Assembly: GCA_944325315.1 (NCBI GenBank)
Contig: CALVAA010000001.1
Span: 86,474 to 150,473 of the forward strand
Direction of reading: 5' to 3'
DNA length: 64,000 nucleotides
Source: Candidatus Gastranaerophilales bacterium
GTDB lineage: Bacteria; Cyanobacteriota; Vampirovibrionia; Gastranaerophilales; Gastranaerophilaceae
Positions within the stretch are counted from its first letter, which is position 1; each line of letters opens with the position of its first letter. The notes under the pieces are model-generated. The model was not told the origin of the DNA. It did no database searches and was given only the letters and a program-made list of their open reading frames with translations. Both the position numbers and the translations under genes were made by a program. This document shows positions 8,136 to 15,434 of the stretch, in pieces.

Positions 8136-8203
8136 AGCCAATTCCTTTATTGTTCAACCTTATGGTATTTAAATCGGCTTGATTATACTTTTTCTTTAAT
8201 GTT

Positions 8204-8216
8204 TTTTGTAACAAAA
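8204..8216. promoter_or_regulatory. 13-bp palindrome, possible operator (copy 1)
   Basis: TTTTGTAACAAAA, an interrupted palindrome upstream of the 90-residue gene. The same 13-mer in inverse orientation occurs at 8432-8444. Confidence 0.35.
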
Positions 8217-8241
8217 TAAAATATATTTACATAATTTAACA

Positions 8242-8395
8242 AAACAAAAAGCCTCTAAATTAGAGGCCTGAAAATCTTTTTGCTTGATTCTCGTGTAATG
8301 GTTAGTGTGTTGTTAGTAGTGTGTTTTGTGTGTGAATTTTCTTAAACTTCACTTAGTAGGGGGGAGGAGGTTATTTATGTCTTACATATATATAA
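8242..8395 (-). ncRNA. Candidate small RNA with a C-rich anti-Shine-Dalgarno stretch
   Basis: On the minus strand, an approximately 150-nt stretch without an ORF contains CCTCCTCCCCCC (around 8358-8370, complementary to ribosome sites), a small GTGAA/TTCAC hairpin, an AC-rich unstructured part, and a strong terminator at 8251-8267. The exact 5' end is not known; TATACT-like boxes lie near 8395-8405 on the minus strand. The plus strand of the same place reads as a very strong ribosome site (GGAGGAGG, 6 nt) before a nine-codon ORF, MSYIYIKYI, at 8377, so the opposite strand cannot be ruled out. Confidence 0.42.
8251..8267 (-). terminator. Rho-independent terminator
   Basis: Stem GCCTCTAA/TTAGAGGC with almost no loop; read on the minus strand it is followed at once by TTTTTGTTTTG. 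No coding gene on that strand ends here, so it points to a short untranslated transcript coming from the right. Confidence 0.7.
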
Positions 8396-8431
8396 AGTAT
8401 ATCTAAAATATAAAATTGCTATATAGTTTTA

Positions 8432-8444
8432 TTTTGTTACAAAA
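8432..8444. promoter_or_regulatory. 13-bp palindrome, possible operator (copy 2)
   Basis: TTTTGTTACAAAA, the reverse complement of the copy at 8204-8216. The rest of 8396-8616 is AT-rich intergenic sequence; TATAAT at 8589-8594 is the likely -10 of gcvPB. Confidence 0.35.
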
Positions 8445-8616
8445 CTTAATATAAGTTTAATCCAAGCTTTATACTCTTGCTTTGAGCTTGTTTTGGGGTA
8501 TTAGCAAACAGAGGATTATAAAATTTTGATTTTAGATTTTTTGATGCTTTAAAGGTGTAATCTAAAAAAGACTTTTTGTTTTTGCTGTATAATAAAGAAA
8601 AAAGGAAGTTTCGGGA

Positions 8617-9954
8617 ATGAAAAGAAGAACAAGCGAAATTAAACTTGAAGATAAAAGTGAATTGGAATTAATGCGCCATTATAAAAAACTTTCAGATGAA
8701 AATTTTTGCATTGAAAAAGGTTTTTACCCACTTGGTTCGTGTACAATGAAGTATAACCCGAGAATTAATGAATGGGCGAGTAAACTGGAAGGTTTTAGTG
8801 AGCTTCACCCCAATCAGGATGATGATGATTGTCAAGGTGCGCTAAAATTAATGTTTGAACTTCAAAGTTTTTTAAAAATTATAACCGGGATGGATGAAAT
8901 ATGTTTACAGCCCTGTGCAGGAGCACACGGCGAATTCAGCGGTATGATGGTCATTAAAAAATATTTTGAAGACAAAAAGGATTTTAGAAAAAAAGTTATT
9001 ATTCCGGATAATGCCCATGGTACAAATCCTGCAAGCGCTGCTATGTGTGGCTTTGAAGTTTTGGAAGTAAAGTCTAATCAAAGAGGGCTTGTTGATATTG
9101 AAGAATTAAAAAAGATTGTTAATGAACATAATAAAAGTATTGCGGCAATAATGATGACAAACCCTAACACATTAGGCTTGTTTGATAATAATATAGTTGA
9201 AATATCAAAAATAATGCATAATAACGGTTCTCTTTTGTATTACGACGGTGCAAACTATAACGCAATAATGGGCTATACGAATCCAAAACTGATGGGATTT
9301 GATGTAGTGCATTTAAATTTACATAAAACTTTTTCGACTCCCCATGCAGGAGGCGGTCCCGGGGCAGGGCCAATCGGTGTTGTTGAAGACTTAAGAGAGT
9401 ATTTGCCTGTACCAAGGATTGAATTTGACGGTAAGAAATATATAAGAAATTATAATTATGAAAAATCTATAGGCAAAGTTTCAACATTTTTTGGGAATTT
9501 TAATGTTTTGATAAAAGCTTATACGTACATCCTTATGCTTCAAAAAGACTTGAAAAAAGTATCACAGGATGCAGTATTATCTGCTAATTACCTAAAGTCT
9601 AAATTAAAAGATTATTATAAAATTGCCTACGATAGCCACTGCGCCCATGAGTTTGTAATAGATAATTCGGACAAAAAAGAAAAAGGCTTTTCAACTCTCA
9701 ATATAGCTAAAAGACTTATGGATGAAAATATACATCCTGCAACAATATATTTTCCTTTAATTATCCATGAAGCCTTTATGGTTGAGCCTACGGAATCTGA
9801 AACAAAAAAAGTTTTAGACAATTTTATTGATGTAATGATTAAAATTGCAAAAGAAATAGAAAATTTTGAAAATTTTGATGCTTATCCCAAAACCACACCC
9901 GTCCAAAGGGTAGACGAGGTGTATGCCGCACGTCATTTGGATTTAAAAGAGTAA
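8617..9954 (+). CDS. gcvPB: Glycine dehydrogenase (decarboxylating) subunit 2, P-protein beta subunit
   Basis: 445 residues of the PLP-dependent half of the two-subunit glycine cleavage P-protein. Family blocks: GFYPLGSCTMKYNPRINE, the ITGMDEICLQPCAGAHGE block, DNAHGTNPASA, and the Schiff-base Lys in HLNLHKTFSTPHAGGGPG. It decarboxylates glycine and passes the aminomethyl group to H-protein. The N-terminus starts at the segment usually found about 45-50 residues into GcvPB, so the N-terminal arm is missing or reduced. GAAG precedes the ATG. gcvPA, gcvT and gcvH are not in the window. Stop and queA start overlap by one base (TAATG). Confidence 0.93.
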   Translation: MKRRTSEIKLEDKSELELMRHYKKLSDENFCIEKGFYPLGSCTMKYNPRINEWASKLEGFSELHPNQDDDDCQGALKLMFELQSFLKIITGMDEICLQPCAGAHGEFSGMMVIKKYFEDKKDFRKKVIIPDNAHGTNPASAAMCGFEVLEVKSNQRGLVDIEELKKIVNEHNKSIAAIMMTNPNTLGLFDNNIVEISKIMHNNGSLLYYDGANYNAIMGYTNPKLMGFDVVHLNLHKTFSTPHAGGGPGAGPIGVVEDLREYLPVPRIEFDGKKYIRNYNYEKSIGKVSTFFGNFNVLIKAYTYILMLQKDLKKVSQDAVLSANYLKSKLKDYYKIAYDSHCAHEFVIDNSDKKEKGFSTLNIAKRLMDENIHPATIYFPLIIHEAFMVEPTESETKKVLDNFIDVMIKIAKEIENFENFDAYPKTTPVQRVDEVYAARHLDLKE

Positions 9955-11000
9955 TGCTTAAAACATCGGATTTTGACTACAATCTTCCAAGAGAACTCAT
10001 TGCTCAAAGTCCTCTCGAAAAAAGAGAGAACTGTAAAATGATGCATTTAAATAGAAGCAAACAAAGCATTCAAAGCGAATATTTTTTTGATATTATTAAT
10101 TATTTAAATAAAGACGATATTCTTGTTTTAAACGATACAAAAGTTTATCCTGCAAGAATTATTTCAAAAAGAAAAACCGGTGCAAAGGTAGAAATTTTCT
10201 TGCTTAATCAAACAGAAAACAAAAATTGCTTTGAAGCTTTATTAAAGAATGCAAAAAGGGTTAAAATTGACGAAATTATTGATGTTAAAGATGATTTTAA
10301 AATTAAAATAAAGGAAAAATTAAAAGCAAATCATGAAAATGAAATTCCAAAGTATATTGTAGAGTTAATTTTTCAGGGAAATAATGTTTATGATATTTTG
10401 GAAAAATATGCTCTTACACCTCTTCCGCCTTATATTTCAAGGCAGGCGGACGAGTCTGATAAATTGAATTATCAAACGGTTTTTGCAAAAAATATAGGTT
10501 CGGTTGCATGTCCTACGGCAGGGCTTCACTTTTCAAAAGAGCTTTTAGATAAAATTCAAAAAAAGGGTGTAAAAATTGCCTATATTACATTAAATGTCGG
10601 ACTGGGCACTTTTATGCCCGTAAAAACAGACAATATTGAAAACCACACAATGCATTGGGAGAGTTTTTCAATACCGAAAGAAACCGAAGAAATTTTTCAA
10701 AACAAAAAAGGTTCGATAATTGCTGTTGGGACGACGGTTTTAAGGTGTCTTGAGGCTGTTTTTGAAAAACACGGAAAAATTATTGCAACTAAAGATGCTA
10801 CAAATATTTTTATCTATCCTCCGTATAAAATAAAATCCATAGATAAATTAATAACGAATTTTCATCTTCCAAAATCAACACTTATTATGCTGGTAAGCGC
10901 TTTTGCCGGAAAAGACTTTGTTTTTAGAGCATACAAAAAAGCAATAGATGAAAAATATCGTTTTTTTAGCTACGGAGATTGTATGTTTATTGACTGCTAA
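9954..11000 (+). CDS. queA: tRNA preQ1(34) S-adenosylmethionine ribosyltransferase-isomerase
   Basis: 348 residues, complete. Diagnostic blocks: FDYNLPRELIAQ-P at the N-terminus, LNDTKVYPARI, G-K/A-x-E-IFLL, AGLHFS, NVGLGTF-P-V and the C-terminal NFHLPKSTLIMLVSAFAG. It transfers and isomerises the ribosyl part of SAM onto preQ1 in tRNA to make epoxyqueuosine. Translationally coupled to gcvPB through TAATG. Confidence 0.97.
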   Translation: MLKTSDFDYNLPRELIAQSPLEKRENCKMMHLNRSKQSIQSEYFFDIINYLNKDDILVLNDTKVYPARIISKRKTGAKVEIFLLNQTENKNCFEALLKNAKRVKIDEIIDVKDDFKIKIKEKLKANHENEIPKYIVELIFQGNNVYDILEKYALTPLPPYISRQADESDKLNYQTVFAKNIGSVACPTAGLHFSKELLDKIQKKGVKIAYITLNVGLGTFMPVKTDNIENHTMHWESFSIPKETEEIFQNKKGSIIAVGTTVLRCLEAVFEKHGKIIATKDATNIFIYPPYKIKSIDKLITNFHLPKSTLIMLVSAFAGKDFVFRAYKKAIDEKYRFFSYGDCMFIDC

Positions 11001-11007
11001 TTTGTGC

Positions 11008-11013
11008 TATAAT
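11008..11013 (+). promoter_or_regulatory. Extended -10 promoter for the SIMPL gene
   Basis: TGCTATAAT (extended -10, TGnTATAAT) directly after the queA stop, about 29 nt before the ATG at 11042, which has its own AGGAGG. Confidence 0.5.
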
Positions 11014-11041
11014 GAAATAATATTATTTAGGAGGATTTACA

Positions 11042-11770
11042 ATGGAAAAAATTGAACGATTTCAGGTGATATTATCCTGTATTATTATTACTGCAGGAAT
11101 TCTTGTTGCTTCAATGATTTTTGCTTCAAAAATGCCAATAAGCGAAAACATAACAGTAACAGGTTCGGCATCAAAAATCGTTAAATCGGATAGTGCAAGT
11201 CTTGAGTTTTCAATTAATTCAAGAGGAAAGAGTCAAAAAGAGGCGTTTAATGTTATAAAAGCTCAAAATCCTCAAATAATTCAGTACTTATCTTCAAGGG
11301 GAATTGAAAGTAAGAATATTGAAATTAAACCAATGAGCGGATATTGTATCTATAAAAGAAATGAAAAAGGGTATGATGATACTAACCAAGTTACAGGATT
11401 CCGTGCAAATCAAAACATAAAGATTAGTTCAAACGATGTTGAAAAGATTAAGGCAATTTCAACAGATATTCAAGACCTTGTTGATAAGGGGATAAACATC
11501 GATGTTTATCCGCCGCAATATTTTTATTCGGACTTGGCTTCAATTAAAATTGATCTTTTGAAAGAAGCCACACTTGATGCTAAGCAAAGGGCGCAATCGA
11601 TGTTAAAAGCTACAGGAGCTAATGTCGGTAAAGTTAAGTCAATGAGAATGGGAGTTTTCCAAATTACTCCTCCGGATTCAACAATGGTTTCCGATATGGG
11701 GGTAAATGATACAACAACTATAGACAAAAAGGTTACAGCGGTTGCAAATGTTGTATTCAAGGTAAAATAG
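11042..11770 (+). CDS. SIMPL-domain (DUF541) membrane-anchored protein
   Basis: 242 residues: an N-terminal hydrophobic anchor (about 9-30) followed by the SIMPL domain, recognised by ITVTGSASKIVKSDSASLEFSI at its start, an alternating strand pattern, the L-L-K-E-A-T-x-D-A-K-x-R-A-Q block and a final VTAVANVVFKV strand. SIMPL proteins are periplasmic; some protect against oxidative stress, but the mechanism is not settled. AGGAGG ribosome site. Confidence 0.85.
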   Translation: MEKIERFQVILSCIIITAGILVASMIFASKMPISENITVTGSASKIVKSDSASLEFSINSRGKSQKEAFNVIKAQNPQIIQYLSSRGIESKNIEIKPMSGYCIYKRNEKGYDDTNQVTGFRANQNIKISSNDVEKIKAISTDIQDLVDKGINIDVYPPQYFYSDLASIKIDLLKEATLDAKQRAQSMLKATGANVGKVKSMRMGVFQITPPDSTMVSDMGVNDTTTIDKKVTAVANVVFKVK

Positions 11771-11850
11771 TTAAAATTATACTTTAGTGTATTAATTTTT
11801 AATTTAAAAAAATTCATAATAAAAACGTTACCTAAAAAGGAGTTTTTATT

Positions 11851-12072
11851 ATGAATTTTTTATGTATTTCAAAATGGCTCACATACTGTGTTGTTTTAAT
11901 CGGTGCATTGAACTGGGGTCTTGTTGGTGCGTTTGATTTCAATCTTGTGAGTTTTTTATTTGGACAAACTGTTTTTTCAAGAATTATTTATTTGATTGTA
12001 GGCCTTTGTGCTATAGGTTATTTAATCCTTTCAATAAAAGACAGGCTCGATTGTTCGCATTATGAATGCTAG
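11851..12072 (+). CDS. DUF378 small membrane protein
   Basis: 73 residues with two membrane helices and the DUF378 signature L-x-x-IGALNWGLVGAF followed by R-I-I-Y-x-I-V-G. Function unknown. GGAG ribosome site; a terminator follows the stop directly, so it is likely monocistronic. Confidence 0.88.
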   Translation: MNFLCISKWLTYCVVLIGALNWGLVGAFDFNLVSFLFGQTVFSRIIYLIVGLCAIGYLILSIKDRLDCSHYEC

Positions 12073-12078
12073 AATTTT

Positions 12079-12106
12079 TCGCCGAATGTAAATTCGGCGA
12101 TTTTTT
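12079..12106 (+). terminator. Rho-independent terminator
   Basis: Stem TCGCCGAAT/ATTCGGCGA with a 4-nt loop, followed by six T. Ends the DUF378 transcript. Confidence 0.92.
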
Positions 12107-12109
12107 CAA

Positions 12110-12121
12110 TATAATAATTTT
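12110..12121 (+). promoter_or_regulatory. -10 box of a probable leaderless mRNA
   Basis: TATAAT at 12110-12115 followed by 6 nt (AATTTT) and the ATG at 12122; no ribosome site. It starts immediately after the T-run of the DUF378 terminator. No clear -35. Confidence 0.5.
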
Positions 12122-12907
12122 ATGGAAAATTATTTAAGTGAAATTGTATCGGAATTTAAAGTTATTTCTTCGGTTGAATCAATTGCAATCGGCGGCTCAA
12201 GCGCCTATATGGCATCTGACAACAGATCTGATATAGATGTTTATATTTTTGTTAACGAAAATATCCCGGTGTCTAAAAGAGAAGAAATAATAAAGAAGCA
12301 TTCTTCTTTATATGAAATTGGATGTGAATACTTTGGAAGCGGGGATGAATTTTTGTTTGACAAAGCTCATGTACAGCTGGATGTTATGTATTTTAATATT
12401 TATGACTTTGAATCCATGATAAAAAATGTTTGGTGTAATTACGGAGCTTCAAACGGATATAGCACTTGTTTTTTGTATACTCTGAGTGTTTTAAATATTT
12501 TGTTTGACAAAAACAGCAAAATAAAAAATCTAAAAGAAATACTAAAAAATGACTATCCGACACAACTGCAAGAAAATATTATAAAAAGAAATATGTTTTT
12601 AATGAAGAAAAAACCGTTTGCATCTTATTTTGAACAAATCGAAAAAGCTATTGCAAGGAATGATAAAAATAGTATAAATCACAGAATAAGCGCTTTTCTT
12701 GCAAGCTATTTCGATGTTATTTTTGCAGTAAATAAAATGCTTCATCCGGGTGAAAAAAGACTTGTAGAATATGCAAAAAATAATTGTAAAATTTTGCCTT
12801 TGGACTTTGAAAAAAATATAAACAGTTTATTAATCCAACCTAACTGTAATACCTTAAAAATATTAGATGATATGTTTAACAATTTAAATCAAATAGTAAA
12901 CATATAG
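12122..12907 (+). CDS. Nucleotidyltransferase-fold protein, DUF4037-like
   Basis: 261 residues. The N-terminus has the polymerase-beta-type signature GGSSAYMASDNRSDIDVYIF (G-G-S, then D-x-D) and a later acidic strand VQLDVMYF, so the three carboxylates of the nucleotidyltransferase fold are present. The C-terminal half is helical, resembling DUF4037/aminoglycoside nucleotidyltransferase-like proteins. Substrate not known; antibiotic modification should not be assumed. Start chosen at the ATG 6 nt after TATAAT. Its stop is 4 bp from the stop of the convergent gene. Confidence 0.7.
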   Translation: MENYLSEIVSEFKVISSVESIAIGGSSAYMASDNRSDIDVYIFVNENIPVSKREEIIKKHSSLYEIGCEYFGSGDEFLFDKAHVQLDVMYFNIYDFESMIKNVWCNYGASNGYSTCFLYTLSVLNILFDKNSKIKNLKEILKNDYPTQLQENIIKRNMFLMKKKPFASYFEQIEKAIARNDKNSINHRISAFLASYFDVIFAVNKMLHPGEKRLVEYAKNNCKILPLDFEKNINSLLIQPNCNTLKILDDMFNNLNQIVNI

Positions 12908-12911
12908 TCTG

Positions 12912-13298
12912 CTATTTGGTGCTAAGAGTATCAAGCCAGTTTGAAACAATTGCTTTAATTTCTTTTTTATCTTTGGTGTTAATTTCAAGATAATCTTCTT
13001 CTAAACCTCCCAAAGGAGCATAGGCAAGGTATGGGTTTTGGTTCAAAAAGTCGGAAATTTCTGTATTTTTTTCTGTTAATGAGTAGAAATTAACCGCATC
13101 TTTTTTTGGTAATTGCGCAATCTTTTTTTGGATAGTTTTTGAATTCAAACATTCAAAAGTATTTTTTGCAATTGCTTTTTTGCTTTCCAGAGTATTTATT
13201 TGTTTGTCATAAGATTTTTCAATTCCTTTGGTGTTTTGTTTTCCAATGTTGTTAAAAGAAGCTTTAAAGCTAAAGTTTGAAATTTTTGAAATATTCAT
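12912..13298 (-). CDS. Hypothetical protein with N-terminal F-K-A-S motif
   Basis: 128 residues from the ATG at 13298 (MNISKISNFSFKASFNN), chosen because GGGG lies 5 nt upstream; the longer frame from 13319 would put that site inside the coding region. Lys/Asn-rich and helical, no signal peptide. The FSFKASF near the start recalls similar short motifs in other small proteins of this window. C-terminal part (about 85-125) is better folded-looking: LGGLEEDYLEINTKDKKE. Function unknown. Confidence 0.62.
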   Translation of the reverse strand: MNISKISNFSFKASFNNIGKQNTKGIEKSYDKQINTLESKKAIAKNTFECLNSKTIQKKIAQLPKKDAVNFYSLTEKNTEISDFLNQNPYLAYAPLGGLEEDYLEINTKDKKEIKAIVSNWLDTLSTK

Positions 13299-13387
13299 TT
13301 TTCCCCTTTCAATAAACATATTGTGCAGTTATAAAAAACATATAAAAAGATTTTTTTGATAGTATTCACAGGCAAATGTTTGCATAA

Positions 13388-13414
13388 AAAAACCCTCTTT
13401 TAAAGAGGGTTTTT
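13388..13414 (-). terminator. Terminator of tuf
   Basis: Stem CCCTCTTT/AAAGAGGG flanked by A- and T-runs, functional in both directions; 18 bp beyond the tuf stop. Confidence 0.9.
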
Positions 13415-13431
13415 AGTTTAAAATTATTTTT

Positions 13432-14640
13432 TTATTCAATAATTTTATCTACAACGCCAGCGCCAACAGTTCTTCCGCCTTCACGGATAGCGAATCTCAT
13501 ACCTTGTTCAATAGCAACAGGGTTAATTAATTCAACTTCCATTACAACGTTATCGCCGGGCATTACCATTTCGCCGTCGAATTTGATTGAGCCGGTAACA
13601 TCAGTTGTTCTGATGTAGAATTGTGGTCTGTATCCCGGGAAGAAAGGAGTGTGACGTCCGCCTTCTTCTTTTTTCAATACGTAAACGTTAGCTGTGAATT
13701 TTTTGTGAGGTGTGATTGAACCCGGTTTAGCCAAAACTTGACCACGTTGAATATCGGTTTTATCAATACCACGTAATAATGCACCGATATTGTCACCTGC
13801 TTGACCTTGATCAAGAGATTTTCTGAACATTTCAACGCCTGTAACAGTTGTCTTTTTGGTTTCACCAAGACCAACTAATTCAACTTCGTCGCCAACTTTA
13901 ACAATACCACGTTCAACTCTGCCTGTAGCAACAGTACCACGACCTGTGATAGAGAATACATCTTCAACAGGCATTAAGAATGGTTTGTCTAAATCACGAA
14001 CCGGTTCAGGGAAGTATGAATCGATTGCATCCATTAATTCCCAAATTTTATCAACCCATTGATCTTCACCACGTTTAACGGATGGGTTAGCTTGAACAGC
14101 TTCCAAAGCTTTAAGGGCAGAGCCTTTAACGAAAGGAATATTATCTCCGTCAAATTCATAAGAAGATAAAAGTTCTCTAACTTCCATTTCAACAAGGTCT
14201 AATAATTCAGGGTCGTCAACCATGTCGCATTTGTTCAAGAATACAACTAAGTTTGGAACACCAACTTGACGAGCAAGCAAAATGTGTTCACGAGTTTGAG
14301 GCATTGCACCATCTGTAGCAGCAACTACAAGAATAGCACCGTCCATTTGAGCAGCACCTGTAATCATGTTTTTAACATAGTCTGCGTGTCCCGGGCAGTC
14401 AACGTGTGCATAGTGACGTGTAGCTGTTTCGTATTCAACGTGTGCAGTTGAAATGGTGATACCACGTGCTTTTTCTTCAGGAGCAGCATCGATTTCATCG
14501 AATTTTTTTGCTTCTGCTTGACCAGCTGCAGCCATACAACCTGTAATAGCAGCTGTTAAAGTTGTTTTACCATGGTCAACGTGTCCAATAGTACCAACGT
14601 TAACGTGCGGCTTGGTTCTTTCGTATTTTTCTCTAGCCAT
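13432..14640 (-). CDS. tuf: Translation elongation factor Tu
   Basis: 402 residues. G1 GHVDHGKT, G3 [13 protein letters not shown]4 NKCDMVDD and G5 GSALKAL are intact, as are the effector region ([15 protein letters not shown]) and the C-terminal beta domains ending VGAGVVDKI. Delivers aminoacyl-tRNA to the ribosome. GGAG ribosome site. Codon use is noticeably more biased and GC-richer than its neighbours, as expected for a highly expressed gene. It is the last gene of a tRNA-Thr/Thr/Tyr-tuf transcription unit, an arrangement common in bacteria (for example thrU-tyrU-glyT-thrT-tufB in E. coli). Confidence 0.99.
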   Translation of the reverse strand: MAREKYERTKPHVNVGTIGHVDHGKTTLTAAITGCMAAAGQAEAKKFDEIDAAPEEKARGITISTAHVEYETATRHYAHVDCPGHADYVKNMITGAAQMDGAILVVAATDGAMPQTREHILLARQVGVPNLVVFLNKCDMVDDPELLDLVEMEVRELLSSYEFDGDNIPFVKGSALKALEAVQANPSVKRGEDQWVDKIWELMDAIDSYFPEPVRDLDKPFLMPVEDVFSITGRGTVATGRVERGIVKVGDEVELVGLGETKKTTVTGVEMFRKSLDQGQAGDNIGALLRGIDKTDIQRGQVLAKPGSITPHKKFTANVYVLKKEEGGRHTPFFPGYRPQFYIRTTDVTGSIKFDGEMVMPGDNVVMEVELINPVAIEQGMRFAIREGGRTVGAGVVDKIIE

Positions 14641-14730
14641 AAGATAAGTTCTCCTTCTTTCTTATTTTTTATTTTTAATAATTTTCTTAGCTTATTTTCT
14701 TTTATCAAATTATTTTAGTGATAAAAGTTT

Positions 14731-14812
14731 GGGCAGGGGTGGATTCGAACCACCGTAGTCGTTTGACGGCAGATTTACAGTCTGCTCCCTTTAGCCACTC
14801 GGGCACCTACCC
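14731..14812 (-). tRNA. tRNA-Tyr(GUA)
   Basis: 82-nt class II tRNA with a long variable arm; acceptor GGGTAGG/CCTGCCC, anticodon loop CTGTAAA with GTA, T-loop GGTTCGAATCC. CCA is not encoded. Between tRNA-Thr(GGU) and tuf. Confidence 0.97.
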
Positions 14813-14858
14813 GCATCTATATTGTTTTGTTATTAAGTTGTCAATCTACAAATTAATT

Positions 14859-14930
14859 TGCCCTTGATGAGATTTGAACTCACGGCCTCTCCCTTACCAA
14901 GGGAGTGCGCTACCCCTGCGCCACAAGGGC
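14859..14930 (-). tRNA. tRNA-Thr(GGU)
   Basis: 72 nt; acceptor GCCCTTG/CAAGGGC, anticodon loop TTGGTAA with GGT, T-arm AGTTCAAATCT. Its first 17 nt plus 16 nt of upstream sequence are duplicated 100 bp upstream (15014-15046). Confidence 0.97.
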
Positions 14931-15046
14931 ATGCTATTTAATTTTCAATGACCGCGCCCTCGGGAGTGCTTCCCTCTCGAAAAAAGATAATCAATCTTTT
15001 TTCTCGGCAGAGTCCCTGCGCCACAAGGGCATGCTATTTAATTTTC
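14914..15046. repeat. 33-bp direct repeat at the 5' end of tRNA-Thr, period 100 bp
   Basis: 14914-14946 and 15014-15046 are identical: they carry the first 17 nt of tRNA-Thr(GGU) and 16 nt of its leader (plus strand ccctgcgccacaagggc, then atgctatttaattttc). Between them lie 67 bp with a CG-rich part and a hairpin AAAAAAGAT/ATCTTTTTT. The arrangement is what an insertion with a long target duplication, or a slipped tandem duplication, would leave. Confidence 0.85.
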
Positions 15047-15133
15047 CGAAGTGTTTTTGCGCACCTTTACCTTCACTTTGCTTATTGTAAGATGACTCTT
15101 AACAAATCGCATTGTTCGGGTTTTATTAAAAAA

Positions 15134-15205
15134 AGCCGATGATGGGACTCGAACCCGCAACCTACGGTTTACAAAACCGTTGCTCTACCATTGAGCTACA
15201 TCGGC
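15134..15205 (-). tRNA. tRNA-Thr(UGU)
   Basis: 72 nt; acceptor GCCGATG/CATCGGC, anticodon loop TTTGTAA with TGT, T-loop GGTTCGAGTCC, discriminator U. First gene of the tRNA-tuf unit. Confidence 0.96.
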
Positions 15206-15220
15206 AGTTTTATATGTATT

Positions 15221-15249
15221 ATATTATTGTGGACATAGCTAACTGTCAA
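15221..15249 (-). promoter_or_regulatory. Promoter of the tRNA-tuf operon
   Basis: Minus strand TTGACA (15244-15249), 17-bp spacer, TAATAT (15221-15226), 15 nt before the first tRNA. A near-consensus sigma-70 promoter, the strongest in the window. Confidence 0.85.
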
Positions 15250-15377
15250 GCATTATTTTTTGGCGGTAGAAGTAAATTTAAAGTTCAAAAATCAGGTCAA
15301 AATTAAAAAATTATATAAATTGCAAAAAATAGATTTTTTGTTGTAATATAAAAATACTACAAATAAGAATTTACGTG

Positions 15378-15406
15378 TTGGATTATGAATATTTTATTGG
15401 TATAAT
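15378..15406 (+). promoter_or_regulatory. Promoter of the HerA-like/flhB pair
   Basis: TTGGAT (15378-15383), 17-bp spacer, TATAAT (15401-15406) preceded by TGG (extended -10). About 22 nt of leader with GGAAAG before the ATG at 15435. Confidence 0.7.
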
Positions 15407-15434
15407 TAACTAAGACTAAACGGAAAGTATAGTA

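Noticed and set aside
14905..15142. Short plus-strand ORFs across the tRNA cluster
   Set aside because: They translate tRNA genes and the repeat; not coding.
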